A stretch of DNA of 64,000 nt, from contig JADGEX010000001.1 in NCBI GenBank assembly GCA_016744135.1, positions 1,375,029-1,439,028 on the forward strand, in the 5' to 3' direction. The DNA is from Pseudodesulfovibrio sp. Lineage in GTDB: Bacteria > Desulfobacterota > Desulfovibrionia > Desulfovibrionales > Desulfovibrionaceae. Of this stretch, positions 50,407 to 60,590 are shown piece by piece. Position 1 is the stretch's first letter. Each line of letters begins with the position of its first letter. A program made the position numbers and the translations under genes. The notes beneath the pieces were generated by a model, which was given only the letters and a program-made list of their open reading frames with translations, searched no databases and was not told the DNA's origin.

Positions 50407-51312
50407 TCAGTAAACCCTGTCCACTATGTAGCGGGCGAGGTGTTCAAGAAATTCTTTTTCAGGTCCAGTACAATTCAAAAGGTGTTTCAAGGCAGCATCG
50501 ATATGCTGTGATGCCAACTGCTTACTCTTCTCAAGGCCTATGAGTGACGGGTACGTCGACTTACCCATTTCCTCATCACTGCCGGCAGGTTTACCCAGTG
50601 TTTCCGTGTCGCTGACAACATCGAGTACGTCATCCACAATTTGGAACGCAACCCCAATGGACTTGCCGAATTCGCGGGCATTGTCGATATCCGATTCATC
50701 GGCACCGGACAGGATAGCCCCACACTCACAGGCCGCAGTGATAAGCGCACCGGTCTTCATGGCATGCATCTCGCGCAACTCTTCAAGCGGCACGTCGTCC
50801 CGACCTGTAAACTCCATATCGACAACCTGACCACCGACCATACCGCCGGAACCAGCCGCAGTGGCCAGCACATAAATGGCACGCAAAACCCGGTCGGCAG
50901 GCAATCCCTTGACGATAGAGGCCGCGCTCATCAACCCGAAGGCTTCGGTAAGCAGGCCGTCACCAGCCAAAATAGCTGTAGCTTCATCAAACTGTTTGTG
51001 ATTGGAAGGCTTACCTCGACGCAGGTCATCATCATCCATGGCAGGTAAATCGTCGTGAATAAGCGAATAGGTATGGATACACTCAAGGGAAGCCGCAAAC
51101 GGCATAACCTTGTCACCCATGTCCGCCTCATCTGGGGCCAACATTGTAGCCCATGACAGGACCAACACTGGCCGCAATCGCTTGCCACCAGCCAGCAGAG
51201 AGTATTCCATAGACTTGAGCAGACGAGGCGGAATGCCACGGTCCTTCATGCACCCGGAAAGAAACGACTCAACGGTTTCAGCACGCTGTGCCAACTGTTC
51301 CTTAACGGTCAC
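50407..51312 (-). CDS. ispA: Farnesyl diphosphate synthase (polyprenyl synthetase)
   Basis: A 301-residue all-helical protein. The two aspartate-rich motifs are DDLPAMDDDDLRRG (near residue 93) and FQIVDDVLD (near 222). It makes C15 diphosphate from IPP and DMAPP. It overlaps xseB by 4 bases and precedes dxs by 21. Confidence 0.95.
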   Translation of the reverse strand: MTVKEQLAQRAETVESFLSGCMKDRGIPPRLLKSMEYSLLAGGKRLRPVLVLSWATMLAPDEADMGDKVMPFAASLECIHTYSLIHDDLPAMDDDDLRRGKPSNHKQFDEATAILAGDGLLTEAFGLMSAASIVKGLPADRVLRAIYVLATAAGSGGMVGGQVVDMEFTGRDDVPLEELREMHAMKTGALITAACECGAILSGADESDIDNAREFGKSIGVAFQIVDDVLDVVSDTETLGKPAGSDEEMGKSTYPSLIGLEKSKQLASQHIDAALKHLLNCTGPEKEFLEHLARYIVDRVY

Positions 51313-51551
51313 GACGCTTCCTCCGCATCATCACCGAGTTCACTCAATGCGTCGAATTCCTTGATCAGCCCTTCGGACACGATCCTGACTTCGTTGCGAG
51401 CGTTCTCCAACTGGGAGCCACACCCTTTGACCAATTCAAGACCTTCTTTATACAAGGCCACACCTTCTTCCAAAGGTTGATCGCCGCGTTCCAGCTTATC
51501 GACCACTTCCTTGAGCCTTTCCAATTTCTTCTCAAATGTATCTTTTGCCAT
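51309..51551 (-). CDS. xseB: Exodeoxyribonuclease VII small subunit
   Basis: An 80-residue protein from ATG 51551 (another ATG at 51557 is in frame). FEKKLERLKEVVDKLERGDQ and LEEGVALYKEGLELVKGC are the helical pair of XseB. Its partner XseA is encoded at 54077 in the same operon. Confidence 0.95.
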   Translation of the reverse strand: MAKDTFEKKLERLKEVVDKLERGDQPLEEGVALYKEGLELVKGCGSQLENARNEVRIVSEGLIKEFDALSELGDDAEEAS

Positions 51552-51568
51552 ATTCAACTCCGTTCAGG

Positions 51569-52156
51569 TCACATGACACGCTGCCAATATCGCCGGGGAT
51601 ACCAGTAGCTCAAAGCGATCAAACCGGCCACGACCGGCCAGCCAAGGACAAGCCTTGCCGCCAAATAAATTTCTACGGACATGGAATTCATGATACCCCA
51701 CGCCACCACGCCCTTAAGCACATACGCGCCGCCCCAAAAAAAACTCAGACGGAGCCAAAGCGAACGATAATATTTGCTCGTCCTGATCTCCTCGGGAAAA
51801 GCATCGATGCCAGCCATTTGTTCAGCCAATATCTGAATAAGCGGTTTACGCACGCCCATTGACGCGAGAAAAATTCCGCCCAACACCCAATCCGACACGA
51901 TGGGGGACATCAAATACCAGTCAGGGTCACGCATGACCAGCACCCCGGCCAACTCCGAAAGCGCATAGGCGGCACCAATCCCGGAAAACCCGTCTGCTTC
52001 ACCTGTACCGACCCAAAACCAAACCAACACACCAAGTCCCCATACAGACGCAGCCACGGCACCAACCAACGCCATGTCAAATTCACGCCCGACATAATAA
52101 ATGCCTACCGGGGCGACTGCGCCGAGCAGTATTCTATTGAGCGGTGTGTATGCCAT
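51569..52156 (-). CDS. Multi-spanning membrane protein
   Basis: From ATG 52156 this is a 195-residue protein with about five or six hydrophobic helices and a loop with FPEEIRTSKYYRSLWLRLSF near 127. This loop and the arrangement resemble VC0807-like/DUF3159-type intracellular-septation relatives, but that is not certain. The start overlaps the M23 gene stop by 23 bases. Confidence 0.65.
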   Translation of the reverse strand: MAYTPLNRILLGAVAPVGIYYVGREFDMALVGAVAASVWGLGVLVWFWVGTGEADGFSGIGAAYALSELAGVLVMRDPDWYLMSPIVSDWVLGGIFLASMGVRKPLIQILAEQMAGIDAFPEEIRTSKYYRSLWLRLSFFWGGAYVLKGVVAWGIMNSMSVEIYLAARLVLGWPVVAGLIALSYWYPRRYWQRVM

Positions 52157-53069
52157 CAATCCATCCCATCTGCGGCATTGTATCAACATTTATAGAAAAC
52201 AATGGTTCAGGATCAACAACCTGCCCTTGAACAAAAGTTCCCAAATGGAGATGTGCCCCATTCACTCTGCCGGTGGCACCGGACAGGCCTATTTTCTGAC
52301 CGGATGTCAACATGTCACCTTCATTGACCAACACTTTGGACATATGAGCGTACATGGAAACAAAACCATTTCCATGGTCTACATAAATACAATTACCAGC
52401 ATAGTAAAAGTTCCCTTTCAAGACAACTCTTCCAGCAGCCATGGCATACAGTGGAGTGCCTTCCCAAGCACGAAAATCCAACCCTGTGTGACGACTCGCC
52501 GTGTCACCGTTGAAAATTCTGTATAGCCCGAAACGGCTAAGCATCTTGCCCTTGGCTGGTCTGGAAAATGGCAACTTCCAATACCGCTCGGGGGAAACCG
52601 TATTGAGCACGGCCTTAATACGTTCTCGTTCCTTCGCAATCCGTACCAACGCTTCCTTGGGTGGTTTGACCATCTTCGGCGGAACAGACAAAGTCTCCTT
52701 GCCCCACGCTGACTCGACCACGGTGATGTCTTTGGCAAACGTATATGTGTGGCCCCAAAAAGATGCCGTTACATTGATAGGATACACGCCAGGCTCTCCA
52801 CGCAGACGAATTCCAAGATACACCAGCGCGTGATATTTCCCACCGCCTTGAGTGATGGTCGGTCGAACGTCACGCCCAGCCCAATGAACCACTACGTCAT
52901 CAAGTGGATACCAGGAGGTCACGTTGACCAACAAAGGTTTACCTACACCTATCGTGTCCGGGGAATCGATCTCGACCATTCCGGCAGCACCGGCAAGGAC
53001 AGGCAACAACAAGCACACAACAACAATCGGCAGGCAAAGCCCGCGCAACAAGACGGATATATTTTTCAT
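52134..53069 (-). CDS. M23-family peptidase, second copy
   Basis: A 311-residue protein with a signal peptide (LCLPIVVVCLLLPVLAGAAG). An N-terminal beta-rich domain is followed by the LytM domain: HTGLDFRAWEGTPLY (metal-binding His and Asp), YYAGNCIYVDHGNGFVSMYA, and GAHLHLG (HxH). It probably cuts peptidoglycan peptides. The neighbour at 53082 has the same layout, so they are a tandem duplication. Confidence 0.9.
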   Translation of the reverse strand: MKNISVLLRGLCLPIVVVCLLLPVLAGAAGMVEIDSPDTIGVGKPLLVNVTSWYPLDDVVVHWAGRDVRPTITQGGGKYHALVYLGIRLRGEPGVYPINVTASFWGHTYTFAKDITVVESAWGKETLSVPPKMVKPPKEALVRIAKERERIKAVLNTVSPERYWKLPFSRPAKGKMLSRFGLYRIFNGDTASRHTGLDFRAWEGTPLYAMAAGRVVLKGNFYYAGNCIYVDHGNGFVSMYAHMSKVLVNEGDMLTSGQKIGLSGATGRVNGAHLHLGTFVQGQVVDPEPLFSINVDTMPQMGWIDGIHTAQ

Positions 53070-53081
53070 GAAATCTGGGAC

Positions 53082-54065
53082 CTAATTCAACAACTTATCA
53101 GCGCTGTTATCAAAAAGCGGTTGGGGATCAACCAATTCACCAAGAACCGACAAGGAAAAATGCAGATGTGGGCCTGTGGCGCGCCCGGACATACCAGACA
53201 ATCCGATTGCCTGACCTCGCTGAATCTTGTCGCCCTCTTTAACAATGGGCTTGGACAGATGAAAATACATGCTTACAACGCCGTTGCCGTGGTCGATATA
53301 CACAGAATTACCCGCGTAATAATGATCTCCCACTAACACAACCACACCATCAGCCACCGACTTCACAGGGTTCCCCATGGGAGAACGCATATCCTGCCCT
53401 CGGTGCGGATTTTTCGATTTGCCATTAAGGATACGACGCAAGCCATAGGTGCTGGAAATCTCTCCATCCACCGGACGCAGCAAAGGCAAACGCCAGAGCC
53501 GTTGCGGAGTAAGCGTATTCTTGGCTGCTGTTGTCTGCTTGCGCTCCTCGGAAATACGATCATAGACATCCTGAGGCGGCGTGACCATGGCCGGCGGCAG
53601 CGTCAATTCCTGCTTGGGGTATTCCTTGCTCGTAACCTGAACAGTACGGCGCAGGGTGTTCTCCTTGCCGTCCACCGATGCGATAACAGACAAATCCTGC
53701 TTGCCAGCTTTTGTGTCCAACACATCGGAGCCAAGCATAACCAAAGCCACATGTCGGTTGTTCCAAACAGAAATGGATGGCTCAACTTCCTTACCCAACC
53801 AGTACACAGACACGGAGCCCAACGGCTGATCAGAGGTCAGGCGCACCAAAAATGGCTGCCCCACACCCACACGTGCCGGTGCGGCCAACACCAAAGCGGA
53901 CCCGCTATTCACAGGAGCCACCTGCTCGGCGGCGCCAGCATCCTTGGGCAGGACAAACACACCGTCGCCCTCTTCAAGCCCAAAATCCTGAGCTGTCACG
54001 GAAACAGGGGAAAAAGGAAGTGTCATGGCAATAACCAGGAACAGGAGAAGGAAAATCCGTTTCAT
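53082..54065 (-). CDS. M23-family peptidase, first copy
   Basis: A 327-residue protein with a signal peptide (IFLLLFLVIAMTLPFSPVSVTA). After a linker and beta-rich domain comes LytM: HRGQDMRSPMGNPVKS, YYAGNSVYIDHGNGVVSMYF and GPHLHFSLS. Metal ligands are complete. It is 12 bases before the second copy. The N-terminal halves differ more than the LytM halves. Confidence 0.9.
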   Translation of the reverse strand: MKRIFLLLFLVIAMTLPFSPVSVTAQDFGLEEGDGVFVLPKDAGAAEQVAPVNSGSALVLAAPARVGVGQPFLVRLTSDQPLGSVSVYWLGKEVEPSISVWNNRHVALVMLGSDVLDTKAGKQDLSVIASVDGKENTLRRTVQVTSKEYPKQELTLPPAMVTPPQDVYDRISEERKQTTAAKNTLTPQRLWRLPLLRPVDGEISSTYGLRRILNGKSKNPHRGQDMRSPMGNPVKSVADGVVVLVGDHYYAGNSVYIDHGNGVVSMYFHLSKPIVKEGDKIQRGQAIGLSGMSGRATGPHLHFSLSVLGELVDPQPLFDNSADKLLN

Positions 54066-54076
54066 AAATATACCTA

Positions 54077-55495
54077 TTAGTCTGATGAAGTCTCGTCGGT
54101 TACAACGGCGGCCACTGAGCCGCCTTTCACTCTGATATCAAGCCCGTCGCCCTTCGTCACCCCTTTCGGGTCACGTAAAAACTCTCCAGTCCGATTAATG
54201 CGCACCAATGCGTATCCCCGCTCAAGCGGTCCTTCGGGATCAAGGCCATGCAATGCAGTCTGTAACAGCTCAAAGTCTTGTGCCTTGCCTTCACTGAACC
54301 GCTGCACCCCTTGGGTCAAACGATGCGCCAATCCTGCCACTTCTACGGCCAGCCCATCAACCTGCACCGTGCCAAATGCCCGGTTCAACCGGTCAGTTGT
54401 CCGCACAGCGTCATCAACATGATCATAAAAAGTATCCAATCCCGCACCCTGAAGTCGGGCCGACAACGCCGTAAACTGATCCTCCATGCGCTCCAGCCGC
54501 CGTTCGGGCGACAGCCACACAAGAGCCTTGCGCAGATGTTCAAAATCCTTGCCCTTGCCAAGCAGCCAATTCGCATACGCTCGGCCCAGCCCCATATCGA
54601 GCACGTCCAGCTTCTGCGCCAATGTTTCACGTTGAGGCCACAATTCCTGCGCCGCATGGCTCGGGGTGGCCACCCGTTTATCCGCTACAAAATCGGCTAT
54701 GGACACATCCGGTTCATGCCCCACGCCGGATACCACCGGCAGCCTGGCGCGATAGATGGCATCCGCCACAGGCTCGGTATTAAAGGCCCACAAATCTTCC
54801 AGCGATCCACCGCCGCGAATGAGTACAGCGACCTCGGCCCAATCATCCGCATCCGCTGCATCCAGTGCCGCCGCGATTTGTTCCGGGGCCTGATCGCCCT
54901 GCACCAGTGAAGGATAAATTCGTATTTCCGCACCCGTTCCACGCGTATCGGCAATGCGTAGGAAATCCCGAATAGCCGCGCCTGATGGCGACGTAATAAC
55001 CGCCACCCGCCGGGGGTTCTTCGGCACTGCGATTTTGCGATCCTCATCAAAGTATCCCTTATCGGCAAGTTTCCGTTTCAACGCCTCAAAGGCCACGGCC
55101 AGATCACCCACACCCTGATCCTGCACCAATTCAGCCACCAATTGATACTGACCACGCGGTTCATATACATTGAGTCGACCTGCACACAGCACTTCCATGC
55201 CGTCCTCCAGTCCACTCCCGGTCAAAGCTGTCGCGCCCTGCTCTTCTTCGATCTCACCCGTGAGCGGATTGACCCGTTCCTCACCACGATTCACCGGCTC
55301 GGCAGACCGTTGCGAGGATTTGAACCAGACCACAGACAAGGCCGCGTCGCCATCGGTCAACGTAAAATACACATGCCCACTGGCCGGACGCGCCAAGTTC
55401 GTCACCTGACCACGCACCCAGACAAACGGAAATTCCGCCTCAAGAAGCGCCTTGACGGATTTTGTAAGTTCACTGACTGAAAGAATATTGGACAA
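54077..55495 (-). CDS. xseA: Exodeoxyribonuclease VII large subunit
   Basis: A 472-residue protein. An N-terminal OB fold (FPFVWVRGQVTNLARPASGHVYFTLTD) leads into the catalytic domain with AVITSPSGAAIRDFL and VLIRGGGSLEDLWAFN and SGVGHEPDVSIADFVAD. A helical region and the ending GYALVRI follow. It starts the operon that ends with dxs. Confidence 0.95.
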   Translation of the reverse strand: MSNILSVSELTKSVKALLEAEFPFVWVRGQVTNLARPASGHVYFTLTDGDAALSVVWFKSSQRSAEPVNRGEERVNPLTGEIEEEQGATALTGSGLEDGMEVLCAGRLNVYEPRGQYQLVAELVQDQGVGDLAVAFEALKRKLADKGYFDEDRKIAVPKNPRRVAVITSPSGAAIRDFLRIADTRGTGAEIRIYPSLVQGDQAPEQIAAALDAADADDWAEVAVLIRGGGSLEDLWAFNTEPVADAIYRARLPVVSGVGHEPDVSIADFVADKRVATPSHAAQELWPQRETLAQKLDVLDMGLGRAYANWLLGKGKDFEHLRKALVWLSPERRLERMEDQFTALSARLQGAGLDTFYDHVDDAVRTTDRLNRAFGTVQVDGLAVEVAGLAHRLTQGVQRFSEGKAQDFELLQTALHGLDPEGPLERGYALVRINRTGEFLRDPKGVTKGDGLDIRVKGGSVAAVVTDETSSD

Positions 55496-55510
55496 TGGAT
55501 GCCTCCGGCG

Positions 55511-55592
55511 GCCCCTTCGGGGGGACCAGAGAACCCTTTGAAAAAAGGTTCTCTGGACTCTCCTAAACTTTTTATGTGCGCTTCGCGCAGGG
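55511..55592. repeat. Dispersed palindromic repeat, copy 2
   Basis: CCAGAGAACC (55526-55535) and GGTTCTCTGG (55547-55556) form a perfect hairpin. CTCTCCTAAACTTTTT and the small hairpin TGCGCTTCGCGCA follow, as in copy 1 at 28270. It lies just upstream of xseA, in the gap before the LysE gene. Confidence 0.8.
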
Positions 55593-55626
55593 TGTTACGA
55601 TGCGTTGTGTGCATCAGCTATTTTTT

Positions 55627-56238
55627 TTATTCAGCAGCAATAACCGCGCCTGCGCCTATCATGATGGAGCCAGCGGTGCGGTTGGCTATTTTCCAAACAC
55701 GGGTTGAGCGTATTGCGGTACGACCTCGACCGGCCAGCCATGCGTAGGTGGCAAGGACCGTAAATACTGTGGGGATAATAATAGAAACGACCATGATGAT
55801 ATCCACGGTGGTCAATTCAGACATGTGGACAAATCCGGGCAGGAAGCCGCAATAAAAAGCGATAACCTTGGGGTTGCCGAGTGAAACGCACAGGCCTGCC
55901 AAGAAGCTGCGTCTACCGCGAACCGGGACACAGGCCGAGTCCTGTTCTGTTGGCGATTTGGCCATCCATGCCCTAACGCCCATATAAACAAGATAGGCCG
56001 CGCCTATCCATTTAAGGACTGCAAACCATGGCCCTATCTGTGACGAAATCCATCCAAGGCCGAACAAAGCCGTCAACAAATACGTCAGATCACCGCACGC
56101 CAAACCAGCGGCGTATCCGACTCCGGTCTTGAAACCACGAGACAGGGATTGGGCCACAAGAGCAGAAACTCCCGGTCCCGGGATACTTGCAAAAACAAAG
56201 GTGGCGAATGCCAAGGCAATTCCACTTTCAATCGTCAT
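55627..56238 (-). CDS. LysE/RhtB-family exporter
   Basis: From ATG 56238, with GGAGAGAG just upstream, this is a 203-residue protein with five or six helices. FASIPGPGVSALVAQSLSRGFKTG near residue 14 is the LysE/RhtB signature, and AFYCGFLPGFVH and AYLVYMGVRAW follow. It exports an amino acid or derivative. Confidence 0.9.
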   Translation of the reverse strand: MTIESGIALAFATFVFASIPGPGVSALVAQSLSRGFKTGVGYAAGLACGDLTYLLTALFGLGWISSQIGPWFAVLKWIGAAYLVYMGVRAWMAKSPTEQDSACVPVRGRRSFLAGLCVSLGNPKVIAFYCGFLPGFVHMSELTTVDIIMVVSIIIPTVFTVLATYAWLAGRGRTAIRSTRVWKIANRTAGSIMIGAGAVIAAE

Positions 56239-56348
56239 TTTCTCTCTCCATTTCCATATATCCGGCCATACAGTGCATATCACCCCACGGACCAGACAGC
56301 CAATAAAAAAGGAACACGTCACCCGAAGGGAACAAGATGCCTTCGGCG

Positions 56349-56491
56349 ACCAGAGGGGGAACCTCTTGAAAGAGGTTCCCCCTCTGGACTCCCCCTCCAG
56401 AACTTTTTATCGCGCCTTCGGCGAGGCTCTCCAAAACCAATAAAATTTTTCCCCTCCCTTGCGCGAAGCGCACACAAAAAGTTTAGGAAGG
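56349..56491. repeat. Dispersed palindromic repeats, copies 3 and 4, head to head
   Basis: A perfect 17-bp inverted repeat (56350-56366 with 56371-56387) starts with CCAGAG and is followed by CTCC...AACTTTTTATCGCGCC. A copy of the tail, TGCGCGAAGCGCA with AAAAAGTTTAGGAAGG, lies at 56459-56490 in reverse. Both are in the gap 56239-56585 between the LysE gene and proS, which holds no gene. Confidence 0.75.
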
Positions 56492-56585
56492 GAGATAGGG
56501 ATGGGGGTCTGGGGTAAGCACCCCAAAAAGAAAGCCCAGCGCAGAAATTCCGCGCCGGGCTTGTAGCCATATATACGATCAGAAC

Positions 56586-58328
56586 CTATTTCACTTCAAG
56601 GCCCCAATTATTCCAAATTTCCTTACGCCATGCGGTAAAAGCTTCGACAAAACCGTCGAGCGGCAATTCGATCTTCTCGCCGGTTTTGCGATCCTTGGCT
56701 TCCACGATACCGTTCTTGAGGCCTTTGCCACCGAGAACAAGTTGCATGGGATAACCAATGAGATCGGCCTCGGCAAACTTGACACCCGGGCGTTCTTTGC
56801 GGTCGTCGTAGGCAGCGTCCACGCCAAGTCCCTTAATCGCGGAATACAGTTCCTCGGCCTTATCAGTCACAGCTTGGTCCTTGCCGCCGAGAGCAATCAA
56901 GCAGACCTCAAACGGTGCAATGGACGGCGGAAAACAACAGCCGTTTTCGTCATTGTTCTGCTCAATGGCGGAGGCCATAATACGAGATACGCCGATGCCA
57001 TAACACCCCATAATCAAGGGCTTGGGCTTACCATTCTCGTCGAGGAAAGTGGCTTCCATCTTCTCGGAGTATTTCACACCGAGTTTAAAGACATGGCCCA
57101 CTTCGATACCCTTGGTGAACTCGATCTTGCCACCGCACTCGGGGCATGGGTCAGTCGGCTCAATCACACGCAAATCAGCGAACTTCTCGATAGTACAGTC
57201 ACGACCAAGAGACAGATGCTTCACGTGCGTATCACCCTTGTTGGCTCCGGCCACCCAATCTGTGGCCGCACACAATTCATGGTCAGCGTAAATAGGCACG
57301 TCCTTATCCAAACCGGAAGGACCGGCAAAACCGACAGGTGCGTTGGTCAGTTTCTTAACCAATTCCTCATCTGCCAACTCAATCTCGTTACCGCCAACAA
57401 GGTTGCGCAACTTGATATCGTTAAGTTCACGATCACCACGCACCAATGCGGCGACAGGCTCGTCGTCCACAACGAACAGCAGCGTCTTGACCAACTTGCT
57501 CGGGTCCACACCGAGATATTTGCAAACTTCTTCCACGGTATGCTGACCGGGAGTATCCACTTCTTCGATGGCCGGACAATCGGCGTTGGTCATGTCCTCG
57601 CCAGCAGGCGCGGCAACCTTGGCTTTTTCCAGATTTGCACCGAATTCACACGACAAACAAGATGCAATGGTGTCCTCACCGGTATCGGCAAGAACCATAA
57701 ATTCATGTGAGAAGTCACCGCCAATAGCCCCGGAATCGGCCTGAACCGGTTTGAACCGCAGACCGATGCGAGAAAAGGCTTTTTTGTAAGCTTCGAACAT
57801 CTCAAAATAGGATTTCTCTGCGCCGTCCTCATCTTTATCGAAGGAATAAGCGTCCTTCATGATGAACTCACGACCTCGCATGAGACCAAAACGAGGACGA
57901 ATTTCATCGCGGAACTTGGTTTGAATCTGATACAGATTGACCGGCAACTGCTTGTAGGAATTAATTTCACCGCGCACCAAATCGGTAATGACTTCTTCGT
58001 GCGTGGGTCCAAGACAGTAGTCACGGCCGTTGCGGTCATTCAAACGCAACAGCTCCTTGCCGTAGTAATCCCAACGACCGGTCTCGACCCACAGGTCGGC
58101 AGGCTGAACCATGGGCATGAGCACTTCCATTGCTCCGGCGCGGTCCATTTCCTCGCGCACGATAGTGGCGACCTTGTTGATGGAGCGCAGGCCAAGCGGA
58201 AGGTAGTTATAAATACCGCTGGTGAGTTTGCGGATCATGCCCGCACGCATCAAAAGCTTGTGGGAGACAACCTCAGCGTCTGCCGGGTCCTCCTTGAGAG
58301 TCGGGATGTAGTAACGGGAAAGACGCAT
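56586..58328 (-). CDS. proS: Prolyl-tRNA synthetase (bacterial type)
   Basis: A 580-residue class II synthetase with a bacterial YbaK-like insertion domain in the middle (about 225-390). Motif 1 is near [21 protein letters not shown], motif 2 near [25 protein letters not shown], and motif 3 [14 protein letters not shown] near 445. It charges tRNA-Pro. It follows ispG by 4 bases. Confidence 0.97.
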   Translation of the reverse strand: MRLSRYYIPTLKEDPADAEVVSHKLLMRAGMIRKLTSGIYNYLPLGLRSINKVATIVREEMDRAGAMEVLMPMVQPADLWVETGRWDYYGKELLRLNDRNGRDYCLGPTHEEVITDLVRGEINSYKQLPVNLYQIQTKFRDEIRPRFGLMRGREFIMKDAYSFDKDEDGAEKSYFEMFEAYKKAFSRIGLRFKPVQADSGAIGGDFSHEFMVLADTGEDTIASCLSCEFGANLEKAKVAAPAGEDMTNADCPAIEEVDTPGQHTVEEVCKYLGVDPSKLVKTLLFVVDDEPVAALVRGDRELNDIKLRNLVGGNEIELADEELVKKLTNAPVGFAGPSGLDKDVPIYADHELCAATDWVAGANKGDTHVKHLSLGRDCTIEKFADLRVIEPTDPCPECGGKIEFTKGIEVGHVFKLGVKYSEKMEATFLDENGKPKPLIMGCYGIGVSRIMASAIEQNNDENGCCFPPSIAPFEVCLIALGGKDQAVTDKAEELYSAIKGLGVDAAYDDRKERPGVKFAEADLIGYPMQLVLGGKGLKNGIVEAKDRKTGEKIELPLDGFVEAFTAWRKEIWNNWGLEVK

Positions 58329-58332
58329 ATTT

Positions 58333-59403
58333 CTATTTTCTCCTTTCTTCCAGGAACATATTAATTTCTTTCATGAATTCCGGTAGTAAATTTTCATTGC
58401 CCTTGACCTTGCGCACCACTTCTCCCTTACGGAAAATGATGCCCAAATCACGGCCTCCGGCTATGCCAATGTCAGCTTCCCGGGCTTCGCCGGGACCATT
58501 GACCACGCACCCCATGACCGCCACGGTAAAGACTTCCTCCACTCCACGCAGAGCCTCTTCCACCTTTTCGGCCAACTCGATCAGTTTAATCTCGGTACGC
58601 CCACAGGTCGGACAGGATATAATCTCCGGGCCGCGTTCACGCAAGCCCAAGCTACGCAGGACTTCGTAGGCCACGCCAATCTCGGCGACAGGGTCATGGG
58701 TGAGCGACACACGCATGGTGTCGCCGATCCCCTCGGATAACAAAAGTCCCAGTCCGACAGCGGACTTGACCGCCCCTCGGACCAATGTTCCGGCCTCAGT
58801 GATACCGATATGCAGCGGATAATCCACCTTCTCGCTCATGAGTCGATAAGCGGCCACGGTGTTCAGAACCGATGATGTCTTGAGTGAAATTTTGGTATCG
58901 TAAAAGCCACGCTTTTCCAGCATGGCAACATGACGCAGGCCAGATTCAACCATGGCTTCGGGGGTAGGGCCACCAAACTGCCGAAGCAAATCTTTTTCCA
59001 GCGACCCGCCATTGACACCGATACGAATGGGAACGTTGTTGGCCATAGCCGCACGAACCACGATGTCCACTTTTTGCTCGTCACCGATATTGCCTGGGTT
59101 GATACGCAACCCTTCAAACCCGGCTTCCACGGCATCCAGAGCCAATCGATAATCGAAATGTATGTCCGCTATAAGGGGTACCGGAGATTGCTCGCGGATA
59201 TCCTTGAGTACAGCGGCGGCCTTGTCATCGGGTACGGCCAGACGCACAATCTCGCACCCGGCCTCGGCCAGTTGATTGATCTGTGTCACCGTGGCGATAA
59301 CATCGCGGGTATCGGTGTTGCACATGGATTGGACGCGGACAGGGTTATCCCCGCCAATGCCCACCGCACCTATATTCAGGACTCGTGTCTGCTTTCGTTG
59401 CAT
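58333..59403 (-). CDS. ispG: (E)-4-hydroxy-3-methylbut-2-enyl-diphosphate synthase
   Basis: A 356-residue protein from ATG 59403 (a longer frame reaches 59469). The N-terminus has the TIM-barrel pattern [13 protein letters not shown] and [11 protein letters not shown]; the 4Fe-4S cysteines are in SCPTCGRTE and [10 protein letters not shown]. It makes HMBPP from MEcPP, the same pathway as dxs. ispG and proS are in one transcript. Confidence 0.95.
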   Translation of the reverse strand: MQRKQTRVLNIGAVGIGGDNPVRVQSMCNTDTRDVIATVTQINQLAEAGCEIVRLAVPDDKAAAVLKDIREQSPVPLIADIHFDYRLALDAVEAGFEGLRINPGNIGDEQKVDIVVRAAMANNVPIRIGVNGGSLEKDLLRQFGGPTPEAMVESGLRHVAMLEKRGFYDTKISLKTSSVLNTVAAYRLMSEKVDYPLHIGITEAGTLVRGAVKSAVGLGLLLSEGIGDTMRVSLTHDPVAEIGVAYEVLRSLGLRERGPEIISCPTCGRTEIKLIELAEKVEEALRGVEEVFTVAVMGCVVNGPGEAREADIGIAGGRDLGIIFRKGEVVRKVKGNENLLPEFMKEINMFLEERRK

Positions 59404-59532
59404 AAGGATTGGCACGTTACGCAATTTCCCCCGGCAAGCCAAGTGCGGTACGGTGTGAATTAAAATCAAAAACTGTAGCTATATTTTAAAAAGTCGCATC
59501 CACCGGCAACCTTACTTCAACGCATCCTTTTC

Positions 59533-60399
59533 TTACGTCGCAATATATGTCAGACACGCCCCGACTATAATAAGCAAAACACCGAGAACCCGTGGTAAGG
59601 ATAAGGATTCACGCAATACCAGCCAGCCCAGCCCGACTCCGACCACAAGACTAAGTTGCCGCAATGCCCCGACATAGGTGACCTTACCCATGTTCAAAGC
59701 CATCAGCATGAGAACAAATGAAAGTGTATTCAGTACAGAAACAGTAAGGATGCTCCATTTATTCCGGCTCCATTCCTCCTTAACAACAAGACGATCAAGC
59801 CGTCGCAAGGAAGGCAAAAAATACGCACACGAAGCCAGCGTGTAGCAATACATGTAAATGAATGGGTGCATATGCCGAACAGCCTCTTTGCCCCACAAGG
59901 TATACAATGCCACGGTAAAAGCCGCAAAAAGGGCAAACAACAAACCTGAATTGCTGCCCTGACGATTCCATGAGATGGAAGAAAATCGTAAATCCTTCAA
60001 TTGAACGACAAGGACACCAACTGTGACAAAAAAGACTGAACACCAGCCTATGGCGTCAATGCTTTCCTGAAAAATAAGGTATGCCAGAAACGGAAGAAAC
60101 AGAGTGCTGGAACGCGACACGGGATATGCAATGGAAAGATCAAGTCGTTTGTAACTGTTGGCGAGACAGAAATAGTTCACCACAGAAAGCAACGTTCCCA
60201 CCCCCGCATACCAAAGAGATGCCGGATCAAGCCCCCAGACACTTACCGCTATGGCAAATGGTATTGCATATATGACTGGTTCAGCCATTTTGCTCAAGCC
60301 GAGAAAGGCATCTTTATTCTGTGCTCGTTTCAGAAGAAAATTCCAATATCCATGTGCGATGGAGGAAAGGATAACGAGGAGAAATGGGAGTTCCTGCAT
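59533..60399 (-). CDS. EamA/DMT-family transporter
   Basis: A 288-residue membrane protein with ten helices in two EamA repeats: WNFLLKRAQNK begins the first, and LLFALFAAFTVALYTLWGKEAV the second. YLIFQESIDAIGWCSVFFVTVGV resembles the conserved helix-glutamate motif. The substrate is unknown. Confidence 0.85.
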   Translation of the reverse strand: MQELPFLLVILSSIAHGYWNFLLKRAQNKDAFLGLSKMAEPVIYAIPFAIAVSVWGLDPASLWYAGVGTLLSVVNYFCLANSYKRLDLSIAYPVSRSSTLFLPFLAYLIFQESIDAIGWCSVFFVTVGVLVVQLKDLRFSSISWNRQGSNSGLLFALFAAFTVALYTLWGKEAVRHMHPFIYMYCYTLASCAYFLPSLRRLDRLVVKEEWSRNKWSILTVSVLNTLSFVLMLMALNMGKVTYVGALRQLSLVVGVGLGWLVLRESLSLPRVLGVLLIIVGACLTYIAT

Positions 60400-60536
60400 G
60401 ATTCTTGAGCGATAAGTCCTGTTTCAATTAAATGGACGACTAATTTCATCCACTTCTTCAGAGAAGATAAAGAGACTCCACCCATTAAGCAATACCATAA
60501 CCCATTGTACCCCTTTTTGAAGACCTCAGCCTTCAC

Positions 60537-60572
60537 AAAAAAAGCCCCGGCTCAAGAACCGGGGCTTTTTTT
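60537..60572. terminator. Terminator after the ech operon
   Basis: AAAGCCCCGG (60541-60550) and CCGGGGCTTT (60559-60568) form a strong stem with A- and T-runs on both sides, 19 bases past the echF stop on the minus strand. Confidence 0.92.
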
Positions 60573-60590
60573 AATTGTCGCTGACGAAGA

